From contig JAFAFL010000109.1 in the NCBI GenBank assembly GCA_023423535.1, forward strand, positions 175,579-239,578: a stretch of DNA of 64,000 nucleotides, in the 5' to 3' direction. Source of the stretch: Pseudomonadota bacterium (GTDB taxonomy: Bacteria; Myxococcota; Myxococcia; Myxococcales; Myxococcaceae). Below the pieces are notes generated by a model. It saw only the letters and a program-made list of their open reading frames with translations. It searched no databases and was not told the origin of the DNA. The first letter of the stretch is position 1. Every line of letters starts with the position of its first letter. Shown here in pieces: positions 18,792-26,584 of this stretch. Made by a program: the position numbers and the translations under genes.

Positions 18792-20279
18792 CTATTCGAA
18801 GACTTCTGCGGAAGTGTTGGCCGGTCCCGGTGATGAGGACCAACCGCCAAACACCAGGACGCGTCCATCGCGAAGCACATGTGCGGAGAATCCCGAGCGT
18901 GCCCTCGACAAGGGAGGCATGGGCACCCATTGATTCGAACCCGGCCTATACAATTCAACGTCAGCCATTGGTTCACTCACGAAGAAGCCGCCCCCAAGGT
19001 TTCGGAACTTGGTTCCGCCAATCGCGAGAGCGCCGTGCTCGTTCGACAGAGCGACGAGTTTGGGGGAAACACGCGGGACGCTCAAGGGACTCACCGACTG
19101 CCAATCTCCATTGCCCACGCGAAATTCCTCTGCGGCAGGCGAAAGTACGTCGCCCGCGGCGAGACGTCCCGCGACAATCACATGGCCGTTGGATAGCTGA
19201 GCAAACGTCACATTGCCTCCACGCGGATCAACCATTTGCGGCCCTTGCAACCACGCGTCGGTGTTGGCCTCGTAAATCTCCGTCTGTCTCGTGTCTGATG
19301 GCGTGCCGCCCCAAACCAGAAAGCGAGACGCGTCGAGCGGCGCCACGCTTGCGGGACCGCGTCCTACATTCATCGCTGCTCTGGTAGCCCACGATCCTGT
19401 AATCACGTCGAACATCTCAACATCAGGCAAGAAATCTTCGCCCTGCGGGCCATAACGTCTGCCCCCAACAGCGATAGCCTTTCGTCCCTCATCGTAGCTG
19501 ACCAAAGCGAAACTGTGACGAGGCATGACCATCGATCCGGCTTCGGCCCACAGTCGAGTGCTTAGCGTCAGCGTCTCACAGGAGCCCAGCGTCGTACCGG
19601 CGCCCCCATCTGACGGGACGATTCCGCCACAGACCAGAACACGGCCTTGCCTCAACTCGACAGCCGCATGCCTTTCTCGCCGCGCCAGCATCTTGGGCCA
19701 CTGCTCCCACGCGTTTCGCGACGGGTCGAAGACGCTGACATCGTTTGACGCGCCACCGCCAATGACTGAAGGGCCGCTAACCCCCCCTCCGACTACCAGG
19801 ACCCTGCCATCCGAGAGGAGAATCGAGGCGCCTGCGGGATTGGGTAGAAGGCCCGCCGGAAGCCACTGACACTGGCCGCAGGAACCGCACTCATTTCTCG
19901 GAAAACACACGCCGCCGGTGCAACAGCCGTCAGGGCATGACACCGAATCGCAGACACAAGCCGTTCCTTCGCAGCGCGTGCCGGTTTCGCAAGGCGCCGG
20001 GCACGTTGCTCCGCCGTCTTCAGCGCCACCGTCAGCCGTTTCGCCAGCGTCGCTGTGTGCCTTCCCGCCGTCGGCATCGCCACCATCGCGCGAAGAGCGG
20101 TTGAGGCATGCGCCAGCGTCGACGATGCAAACCCATCCGGTTCCGTGTTGCGCGACGCACTCCTGATCCGTCGAGCAGGCATCGGTGGTGCACGCGCTGG
20201 CGCTCAACGCGCCGCCAATCCACAGCACCGGAAGTACCACCATCCACGCGATTGCCGTCTTCTGCACATTCGACTTCAT
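18792..20279 (-). CDS. Kelch-repeat putative lipoprotein with Cys-rich N-terminus
   Basis: 495 residues. A signal peptide ends SASAC (probable lipid-anchored Cys). A Cys-rich, Asp-Gly-Gly-rich linker follows (residues 30-135, with DSVSCPDGCCTGGVC), then about five Kelch-type blades (residues 140-495; repeated signatures LSDGRVLVVGG, LRQGRVLVCGG, LSNGHVIVAGR, LRDGRVLVFGG), forecasting a beta-propeller on the cell surface or outer membrane. Composition is lower in GC than neighbours (37 of 60 at 19021-19080), with more A/T-ending codons, suggesting later acquisition. It starts one base after the stop of the PEGA gene, so the two are one transcription unit. Function unknown; Kelch propellers usually bind proteins or carbohydrate. 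Confidence 0.88.
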   Translation of the reverse strand: MKSNVQKTAIAWMVVLPVLWIGGALSASACTTDACSTDQECVAQHGTGWVCIVDAGACLNRSSRDGGDADGGKAHSDAGETADGGAEDGGATCPAPCETGTRCEGTACVCDSVSCPDGCCTGGVCFPRNECGSCGQCQWLPAGLLPNPAGASILLSDGRVLVVGGGVSGPSVIGGGASNDVSVFDPSRNAWEQWPKMLARRERHAAVELRQGRVLVCGGIVPSDGGAGTTLGSCETLTLSTRLWAEAGSMVMPRHSFALVSYDEGRKAIAVGGRRYGPQGEDFLPDVEMFDVITGSWATRAAMNVGRGPASVAPLDASRFLVWGGTPSDTRQTEIYEANTDAWLQGPQMVDPRGGNVTFAQLSNGHVIVAGRLAAGDVLSPAAEEFRVGNGDWQSVSPLSVPRVSPKLVALSNEHGALAIGGTKFRNLGGGFFVSEPMADVELYRPGSNQWVPMPPLSRARSGFSAHVLRDGRVLVFGGWSSSPGPANTSAEVFE

Positions 20280-20280
20280 T

Positions 20281-21834
20281 TCAGAATCTTCCCCACAAGG
20301 TCACCGAGTTCGGAGACATGGATGCGCTCACGCTGCGCCCCGCTCCATCGTCGGCGAACAGCAGCGCCGCCCCGCCCGCTCCGGCGAGCACCACGCCCGC
20401 AGCGCCGGCGATGGCCATCCACCGCGTCTGGTCGTCCCTCTTCGAGCGCAGCTGCGTGTACGCCTCCAGCGACGGCTCGTCCGAGCACCCTCCACCGGGG
20501 CACACCGCATCCATCCGGTCCGAGTAGTCCTGGCGCTCGGCGAAGAAGTACCCGGCGCCAATGAGTCCGGCCGCGCCGAGGCCCACGCCCGTCCAGCCCA
20601 GCGGGCGCAACACGGAAGAGCCGGACGAACGTGTCGGGTCTTTCCCCCGTTCGTCGCGCGTCTTCTCGTCCTTCGCCCTCTTGCCTTCTTGTCCGCCCTG
20701 CCCGAGCACCTGCACCACGGTGGGCGCCTTCGGCACTCGCCCCTCCAACAGGAACTCGGCGAGCTGCGCCAGCGCACCCGGCAAAGGACCGGTCGCCTCG
20801 ATCGGGATCTGCGCTCCATGGCGCTCTCGTCCGCTCTCGGTGTCCACGCCTCCCGCCACGTAGTAGCGCTCGCCGGGCACGGCCTCGTGGATGCGGACCC
20901 CGATCACCGACTCCACGCCCAGCGTCCGCCCCAGCCGCGCGAGCAGCCTGACCCGCTCCTCCTGATCCGCCGGCGTGACGAGGCACGGTCCCTTCGTCTG
21001 GTGCACCGCGCCGTCGAACACGGGGTCGAGCACCACCTGCACGACCTTGCCAGCCTCGAGCGTCACCCGCCGCGGCAGGCCTCGCCGACCGGGGAACACG
21101 CCCTCTACGATGTAGCTGCCCTGCTCGAAGGTGAGCTTCAGCGGCGTCGTCCCGATGGGCCGTCCATTCACCGCCACCGGCAGGCCTTCCGGCGTGCTGA
21201 GGACCTCGAGCTCACCCTTCGGCATCGCCCGCAGCTTCCCCCTCACCGTGTCGGTGGAGGTCCGGTCCTGCTGCAGCCCCACGAAGCCGCGCGTCCAGGA
21301 GGGCAGGAGGAAGTGCTGCGGGTCGAGCACCACCGTTCGATCCACCGCCAGCACCGGAAACAGCGTCGTCTCCGCCGCGCGCAACAGCTCCTGACGTCCC
21401 TGCGCCTGCTGGAAGAGGGTGAACGAGAGCACCGCGCTCGTCTGCGCGAAGAGCTCCCAGCGCTCCTCGGAGGGCAGCGCGGTCTCCAGCACCCCGAGCG
21501 CCTTCTTCAGGTTCTTCTCCGCGCGCGCCCACGCCGGCTGCTCGCGCCGGAAGAGGTCGTCCCGCGCGCTGTCGAGGAGCACCTTCGCCTCGGTCAGCGA
21601 GCCCGGCATCCCGCCCAGCCGCTCCGCGGTCGCCGCCTCGGAGAGGAACTGGTAGCCGAAGGGCGTCTGCACCAGCGCGTCGCGCACCTGGCGCGTGGCC
21701 TCGAGCGTCTGCCCGTCGCCACAGGCGCCCACCGCCACCACCGCGCGGGTCTCCGCCCATGCCGCAGGCGCAGAGAGACAAATGAGTGAAATGACGGCGA
21801 AGACCGCCGCCGCCCTGGGCCACCTTGTGAACAT
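20281..21834 (-). CDS. Exported PEGA-domain membrane protein
   Basis: 517 residues from ATG 21834 (a GTG one codon earlier is possible). Signal peptide with cleavage after AAWA. The N-terminal half is helical and alanine-rich, with tetratricopeptide-like character. Residues about 210-275 form a PEGA domain (STPEGLPVAVNGRPIGTTPL). A charged linker (GKRAKDEKTRDERGKD) and two hydrophobic segments follow (GWTGVGLGAAGLIGAGYFF and MAIAGAAGVVLAGAGGAALL). This resembles myxobacterial PEGA proteins thought to act at the cell surface. The Kelch lipoprotein follows after one base, so the pair may form a surface complex (inferred). Confidence 0.85.
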   Translation of the reverse strand: MFTRWPRAAAVFAVISLICLSAPAAWAETRAVVAVGACGDGQTLEATRQVRDALVQTPFGYQFLSEAATAERLGGMPGSLTEAKVLLDSARDDLFRREQPAWARAEKNLKKALGVLETALPSEERWELFAQTSAVLSFTLFQQAQGRQELLRAAETTLFPVLAVDRTVVLDPQHFLLPSWTRGFVGLQQDRTSTDTVRGKLRAMPKGELEVLSTPEGLPVAVNGRPIGTTPLKLTFEQGSYIVEGVFPGRRGLPRRVTLEAGKVVQVVLDPVFDGAVHQTKGPCLVTPADQEERVRLLARLGRTLGVESVIGVRIHEAVPGERYYVAGGVDTESGRERHGAQIPIEATGPLPGALAQLAEFLLEGRVPKAPTVVQVLGQGGQEGKRAKDEKTRDERGKDPTRSSGSSVLRPLGWTGVGLGAAGLIGAGYFFAERQDYSDRMDAVCPGGGCSDEPSLEAYTQLRSKRDDQTRWMAIAGAAGVVLAGAGGAALLFADDGAGRSVSASMSPNSVTLWGRF

Positions 21835-21939
21835 CACGAGGGGCGCGAAGCTAGCAGCGTGCCAGCCTTCGCCGCAGCAACGGAAGAACCCTCGGCATCC
21901 GGAAAACGAGACGAAGGTCCGAAGACCGGGACGACGACG

Positions 21940-22317
21940 CTAGTGCACGAGCTCCGCGCGCGGCGGGCCGACGATCCGCTCCACCGTCTCGCGCACCTTG
22001 TCGAGGTCCACCGGCTTGGAGATGTAGCCGGAAGCGCCGACGAGCTCTGCCTCCCACTCGAAGCCGTACGCGGAGATGATGATGATCGGCAGGTTCTTCG
22101 CCCGAGGCATCTTCTTCAGCGCGTCGAGCAGGCCCCAGCCACTCATCACCGGCATCCGGAGGTCGAGGAGCACCGCCTCCGGCATCTCCTCCTCCATCAT
22201 GTCGAGCGCCTGGCGCCCGTCCTTCGCCTCGCGGGTGCGGTAGCCGAGCTGTTCGAGGAAGTCCGCCAGCAGCGTGCGGTGGCTCTCGTCGTCGTCGACG
22301 ATCAGCAGGTGGGACAT
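21940..22317 (-). CDS. Stand-alone response regulator receiver (CheY-like)
   Basis: 125 residues from ATG 22317, with AGGA upstream. A complete receiver fold and nothing else: acidic pocket VDDDES, phospho-acceptor Asp in LLDLRMPVMSG, Ser in IIISAYG and the Lys of SKPVD. No output domain, so it should act by phospho-dependent protein contact or as a phosphorelay intermediate. No cognate kinase is adjacent; the nearest histidine kinase is at 26585-28129. It lies 105 bases upstream of the PEGA gene on the same strand. Confidence 0.93.
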   Translation of the reverse strand: MSHLLIVDDDESHRTLLADFLEQLGYRTREAKDGRQALDMMEEEMPEAVLLDLRMPVMSGWGLLDALKKMPRAKNLPIIIISAYGFEWEAELVGASGYISKPVDLDKVRETVERIVGPPRAELVH

Positions 22318-22552
22318 GGAGAGTCCTTCGGGATGCTGGAATTCAAGCCCGTGCACGAGGCCAAGATGGGAATGCGCGGCGCGTCATGGAAGCTCCCGGC
22401 CGACCGCTCGTGCCACGGTGTGCGCGATCGGACAAGCCTGAACGGCAGGCAGGCGGTTGTGCGTCCGCAACGCACTCGGGTATGGAGGACCGGCTCCCTA
22501 CCCCCGCGGGCGGCCGGGCCGGCCGGCACTCGCGGCACATCGAGGTCTCTTC

Positions 22553-24103
22553 ATGTCTTCACTGCGTTGGGCCATCCCGGGCTTCGTGCTCGGTCTGGTG
22601 GTCGCCATCGGTCCCGCGTGTGGGCCGATCGGCGGCGAGAAGTGTGACGCCCGCTCCTGTCAGGGCTGCTGTACCACCGACGGTCGCTGCGAGCTGGGCA
22701 CCCAGGCCAATGCCTGCGGCGTCGGCGCGTCCGCCTGTCAGACCTGCGGTCCGAACGACCACTGCTCCGGCGGCATCTGCACCCCGCTCATCTTCGGCGG
22801 CAACGACGGCGGCAACACCGGCACCGACGCGGGCACCGGCGACGGCGGGATGAACGAAGACGGAGGGATGGGCGACGGCGGGATGGGTGACGGCGGCGTC
22901 ACCTGTGGCCCCGGCACCTGCTCGACCTGCTGCATCAACGGCCAGTGCGTGGCCCAGGTGAACAACCTCACCTGCGGGCAGGGCGGCAACGCGTGCCAGA
23001 CCTGCACGGGCTCTCAGACCTGCACCAACGGGAGCTGCATCTCGACCTCGTGCTCGGGCTGCGTGACCGGCGCGGGGACCTGCCTCACCACGTCGCAGCA
23101 GAGCGCGTCCCAGTGCGGCACCGGCGGGACGACCTGCACCGCCTGCCCCTCGGGCGCGACCTGCCAGAACGGCACCTGTGTCGGCGGGACGACCTGCAAC
23201 GCGCAGAGCTGCCCGAACGGCTGCTGCAGCGGGAACACCTGCCTGCCGGGGACGAGCCAGGCGAATTGCGGCGCCGGCGGCGCGGCGTGCGGTTCGTGCA
23301 GCGGGAGCCAGACGTGCCAGAGCACCGGCAATGGTGGGGTGTGCCAGACCACGACCACCAACGCGGCCATCGGCTCGCCGTGCACGAGCAACACACAGTG
23401 CTCTTCGCTGGGTTCGGGTGCCTACTGCAAGCAGTCCACGAGCGCGAACAACGCAACGTATCCGGGCGGTTATTGTACGAAGTCCTGCACCAAAGCCACG
23501 CAGGCCTCGGCCTGTGGCGGCAATGCTCTGTGCGTGGAAGGCGACTTTACGGAGTGGGGCGAGAGCGACAGCTTCTGTCTGACGCAGGATTGCAACCTCT
23601 GCTCGCAGCGTGGCGCGGGCTATCAGTGCTATGGCACTTCCCCCAGCCAGTTCTGCTGGTTGAGCCCCGCTCCTACTCCGAATCCTCCGACTGGCGTCGT
23701 CGGTAACAGCTGCTCCACCGACACCACCTGCCAGGCCGGCGTGAGCTATCCGGCGGGCTTCTGCGTCACGCAGTGGACCGGTGGCTACTGCATCGGTGAT
23801 TGCAGCGCTACAGGCGTCTGCGCGAATGACGCGGTTTGCCTGCTGCTCGACGAAGGTGACACCATGAACCCGAACGACGACTTCTTCGGGTGCTTGAAGA
23901 GCTGCACGACTCCCGGGCTTTCAAAAGGTACTTGCTCCCGTTCCGGGTACACGTGCAGGGCACTGTTTGACGCAAACGGCACGCCGCTTTCCGAGGGCGT
24001 ATGCCTCGGACACTGCACCGGGACCGCGAATTGCCCGACCTCGTTCCCTACTTGCAACACGAGCACGGGCTTCTGCTGCAACGCCCAGGGCCAGTGCGTG
24101 TAA
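22553..24103 (+). CDS. Cys-rich lipoprotein with repeated C-x-x-C modules
   Basis: 516 residues from ATG 22553. The signal peptide ends AIGPAC (lipid-anchored Cys, loosely matching a lipobox). The protein is extremely rich in Cys and Gly. Residues 25-260 contain repeats of the form S-C-x(2)-G-C-C-x(3)-x-C and A-C-x-T/S-C-x-G-x(2)-x-C, with an Asp-Gly-Gly linker (GDGGMNEDGGMGDGG) between the first and second modules. The rest contains scattered Cys pairs around aromatic-rich stretches. The cysteines would form disulfides outside the cell. The SCPxGCC motif recurs in the Kelch lipoprotein. Function unknown. Confidence 0.85.
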   Translation: MSSLRWAIPGFVLGLVVAIGPACGPIGGEKCDARSCQGCCTTDGRCELGTQANACGVGASACQTCGPNDHCSGGICTPLIFGGNDGGNTGTDAGTGDGGMNEDGGMGDGGMGDGGVTCGPGTCSTCCINGQCVAQVNNLTCGQGGNACQTCTGSQTCTNGSCISTSCSGCVTGAGTCLTTSQQSASQCGTGGTTCTACPSGATCQNGTCVGGTTCNAQSCPNGCCSGNTCLPGTSQANCGAGGAACGSCSGSQTCQSTGNGGVCQTTTTNAAIGSPCTSNTQCSSLGSGAYCKQSTSANNATYPGGYCTKSCTKATQASACGGNALCVEGDFTEWGESDSFCLTQDCNLCSQRGAGYQCYGTSPSQFCWLSPAPTPNPPTGVVGNSCSTDTTCQAGVSYPAGFCVTQWTGGYCIGDCSATGVCANDAVCLLLDEGDTMNPNDDFFGCLKSCTTPGLSKGTCSRSGYTCRALFDANGTPLSEGVCLGHCTGTANCPTSFPTCNTSTGFCCNAQGQCV

Positions 24104-24131
24104 CGACCCGGCGCGCACAGCCGAAATGCAG

Positions 24132-25073
24132 CTAGGCCCCGCCCGGCCCGAAAAGCCGGGCGGCGTTGCCTCCGAGAATCGCCGCCTCCTGCTCGTCCCC
24201 GAGCCGGAGCGCGGCGATTCGCTTTATCTCCCGGTCCCACGCGTAGGGCAGGTTGGGGAAGTCGGTGCCGTACATGATCCGCTCCGGCCGGACCTCGAGG
24301 AGCCGGCGCGGCGGCTTCACCGGGAAGTAGTCCGCCATCACCATCGTGGTGTCGAGCCACAGCCCGTCGTGCCTCTCCAGCAGGCGCTCGTAGGGCGTGA
24401 ACTCGTCCGCGCCGAGGTGCGGCACGCAGAGCTTCAACTTCGGGAACGCGCGGAGGACCGACTCGATGCGATCCGCCGAGCAGAGCGCGTACGGGTCGCA
24501 TTTGTAGTGGGGGCTCGCGGGCTCGCGGCCGGCGTGCATCACCAGCGGCCGGTCCCACTTCACGCATGCGGCGTAGACATCCTCCATCGCCTCCGTATCG
24601 GGCGCGAAGCACTGCACGTGGCAGTGGAGCTTCACGCCGCGCAGGCCGGCGGCGAACGCCTCTTCCAGCACGTCGGTCGCGCCCTCTTCGCCGGGGAACA
24701 CGGTCGCCAGGCCCCACACGCGAGGCTCGCGCGCGCAGACCTCCGCCACGTACCGGTTCAGCGCCCGCGCCATGCCCGGCTTGTGCGCGTAGTGGAGCGC
24801 CACCACCCTCTGCACGCCGCGCGAGAAGAGGAACTCGAGCACCCGCTCGGTGTGGAGGCGGTAGCGGATGGGCCAGCCGTACTTCTCGAACCAGTCCCAG
24901 ATGGCCTCGAAGACGCGCTCGGGGAAGAGGTGCACGTGCGCGTCGATCACCGGGGGCAATGAGGACGGAAGCCGCGGTCCCTCCTCGTCGCCGACCGCCG
25001 GCATCGGCAGCTGCGCACCGGCGGAGAGCCAGGGCAGCGCGCAGTGGCCGCCCACGTCGTGCGGTGGTCTCAC
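24132..25073 (-). CDS. Amidohydrolase (metal-dependent TIM-barrel, amidohydrolase-2 family)
   Basis: 313 residues from GTG 25073, which overlaps the stop of the upstream small gene (GTGA); ATG 25004 would give 290 residues. Metal-binding pattern typical of the family: IDAHVHLF near the start, KLHCHVQCF, VMHAGRE, VPHLGADEF (His/Asp) and YGTDFPNLPY (catalytic Asp). The cofactor and substrate cannot be read from sequence; relatives act as decarboxylases or lactonases on aromatic or C-C substrates. The N-terminal extension (HCALPWLSAGAQLPMP) precedes the barrel and contains a lone Cys. Confidence 0.87.
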   Translation of the reverse strand: MRPPHDVGGHCALPWLSAGAQLPMPAVGDEEGPRLPSSLPPVIDAHVHLFPERVFEAIWDWFEKYGWPIRYRLHTERVLEFLFSRGVQRVVALHYAHKPGMARALNRYVAEVCAREPRVWGLATVFPGEEGATDVLEEAFAAGLRGVKLHCHVQCFAPDTEAMEDVYAACVKWDRPLVMHAGREPASPHYKCDPYALCSADRIESVLRAFPKLKLCVPHLGADEFTPYERLLERHDGLWLDTTMVMADYFPVKPPRRLLEVRPERIMYGTDFPNLPYAWDREIKRIAALRLGDEQEAAILGGNAARLFGPGGA

Positions 25074-25312
25074 CGCTTGGTGGGATCGTTCGGGCCCGCG
25101 GGGCGGCCGGTGCGGTCGAGGCGCTCGAGGAACCGCTCCTGCTCGCCATAACCCTGGCGGGAGAGCCGCTGCGCCTCGATGACCTCCGCCGCGCGCGTGA
25201 GCAGCTTTCCCAGCGCGCGGAAGCTCTCCGCCAGCTGCTTTTCGAACGCGGCCTGCGCCTCGAGCTGCGCCTGGGGCGACCGGTCTTTGCGGAACAACAG
25301 AGGCCACTTCAT
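25070..25312 (-). CDS. Small hypothetical protein, helical
   Basis: 80 residues, MKWPLLFRKDRSPQAQLEAQ at the start. It is Ala/Gln/Glu/Arg-rich and looks mostly alpha-helical (EKQLAESFRALGKLLTRAAEV), with no signal peptide, Cys or membrane segment. It is coupled to the amidohydrolase by the GTGA overlap, so both are expected to be made together. No family recognised. Confidence 0.62.
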   Translation of the reverse strand: MKWPLLFRKDRSPQAQLEAQAAFEKQLAESFRALGKLLTRAAEVIEAQRLSRQGYGEQERFLERLDRTGRPAGPNDPTKR

Positions 25313-25383
25313 GACCGGCTGAATCTAGGAGATGGCCCCCCGCTCCGCCACGCGCCTGATCGCTGCCGGGCCGGGCGATCACA

Positions 25384-25409
25384 CAAATTTACAGCGCGGC
25401 AAATTTACA
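25384..25409. repeat. Direct repeat CAAATTTACA x2, possible operator
   Basis: CAAATTTACA at 25384-25393 and 25400-25409, start-to-start 16 bases, inside the divergent intergenic region 25313-25596. It is the most AT-rich motif in the neighbourhood and contains the palindromic core AAATTT. It could bind a regulator for either flanking unit. Confidence 0.4.
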
Positions 25410-25596
25410 AGGTCCTTCCAGTGTCGCCCCGCAGTCACTAGCGAAGCCCGCCCAACGACACTCTCCAGAGTGAAAACGAGGGGTTAACGAATTTTCAGGG
25501 CGGGGGATGACGCCCGTGAATTTTGATCCTATCTTCGTGCGTGTTGACGGGCTGCGCCAAGCAGCTCTGATGAAAACTTCTCGTGGAGGTGCGGCC

Positions 25597-25875
25597 ATGG
25601 CTTTCGACGGCGAGCTGGTGAAGATGGAGAACGGACGTTGGGCGCGGTTCTCGCGCTGCCAGGTCTGCAACGCGGGTCACCAGGACACCGACGAGATGGA
25701 CATCCTCGTGGCGGTGGAGCTCGAGGACCGGTACCAGGAGATGCTCCAGGCGGCGGAGACCTCCATCGAGGCCTACCGTCAGAAGGGCATCCCGGTCAGC
25801 GTCCGGCTCGACCCGGACGGCGAGGGCAAGCTGAGCCTCACCTTCGACGGCCTCGAGGGCGCGGCGCTGCACTAG
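25597..25875 (+). CDS. Small hypothetical protein with one CxxC
   Basis: 92 residues from ATG 25597, with GGAGG at 25585-25589 (7 bases). In-frame ATGs at 25507 and 25570 lack such a site. The protein begins MAFDGELVKMENGRWARFSR, then CQVCNAGH (a CxxC that could bind metal or form a disulfide), an acidic region (DEMDILVAVELEDR) and an amphipathic helix. Family not recognised. It lies upstream of the redoxin gene on the same strand (87-base gap) and has the AT-rich repeats in front of it. Confidence 0.68.
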   Translation: MAFDGELVKMENGRWARFSRCQVCNAGHQDTDEMDILVAVELEDRYQEMLQAAETSIEAYRQKGIPVSVRLDPDGEGKLSLTFDGLEGAALH

Positions 25876-25961
25876 CCTCGCCCCCAGACATCGATGCCAC
25901 CACGGCCCGCGCCCGCACCGGCGTGGGCCGTCGTATTTTGTGCGCTGGAGGAGGAACCGTC

Positions 25962-26567
25962 ATGGCCGTCACGCCGTCGCAGATGCTGGAGCTGGGGACC
26001 CCGTGTCCGGACTTCTCGCTGGAGGACGCGGTCACCGGCCGCACCGTCTCGCGCGGCGCGGTGCTGGCGGAGGGGGGCGGGGCGAAGGCGCTGCTGGTGA
26101 TGTTCGTCTGCAACCACTGCCCCTACGTCATCCACGTGCGCGAGGCGCTGACGGCGCTGGTGCACGGGTACATGGACAGGGGCCTGCGCGCGGTGGCGAT
26201 CAACTCGAACAGCGAGCAGACGCACCCGCAGGATGGACCGCCGCACATGAAGGCGCTGGCGGAGGGGCTGGGCTGGCGCTTCCCCTTCCTCTTCGATCGC
26301 ACGCAGGAGGTGGCGCAGCGCTTCCACGCCGCCTGCACGCCGGACTTCTTCCTCTTCGACGCGCAGGGCCTCCTCGCCTACCGCGGCCAGATGGACGACG
26401 CTCGGCCCGGACGGGACGTGCCGGTGACGGGGCGGGATCTGCGCGCGGCGATCGACGCGGTGCTCGAGGGACGCGCGCCCTCCGCGGAGCAGCGCCCGAG
26501 CATTGGCTGCAACATCAAGTGGCATCCGGGCAGCGCGCCCGCGTACTTCGGCTCGCCCTCACGCTGA
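25962..26567 (+). CDS. Redoxin (thioredoxin / AhpC-TSA family) with CNHCP active site
   Basis: 201 residues from ATG 25962, preceded by GGAGGAGGAACC. Thioredoxin fold; the active-site motif is CNHCPYVIHVRE, i.e. a CxxC with an extra Pro after the second Cys, characteristic of a family of peroxiredoxin-like redoxins. The sequence RGQMDDARPGRDVPVTGRDL and the C-terminal IGCNIKWHPG block match that family. Redox-active, cytoplasmic (no signal peptide); the physiological substrate is unknown. Ends 18 bases before the convergent histidine kinase gene. Confidence 0.9.
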   Translation: MAVTPSQMLELGTPCPDFSLEDAVTGRTVSRGAVLAEGGGAKALLVMFVCNHCPYVIHVREALTALVHGYMDRGLRAVAINSNSEQTHPQDGPPHMKALAEGLGWRFPFLFDRTQEVAQRFHAACTPDFFLFDAQGLLAYRGQMDDARPGRDVPVTGRDLRAAIDAVLEGRAPSAEQRPSIGCNIKWHPGSAPAYFGSPSR

Positions 26568-26584
26568 CGCGGCCCGCGCTGGGT

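Noticed and set aside
18792..20279. Kelch gene region considered as a mobile-element insertion because of its lower GC
   Set aside because: No transposase, integrase, target duplication or terminal inverted repeat seen; only composition differs.
24137..24160. GC hairpin near the amidohydrolase stop, considered as a bidirectional terminator
   Set aside because: It lies inside the amidohydrolase coding end and no T-tract follows, so its terminator role cannot be supported.
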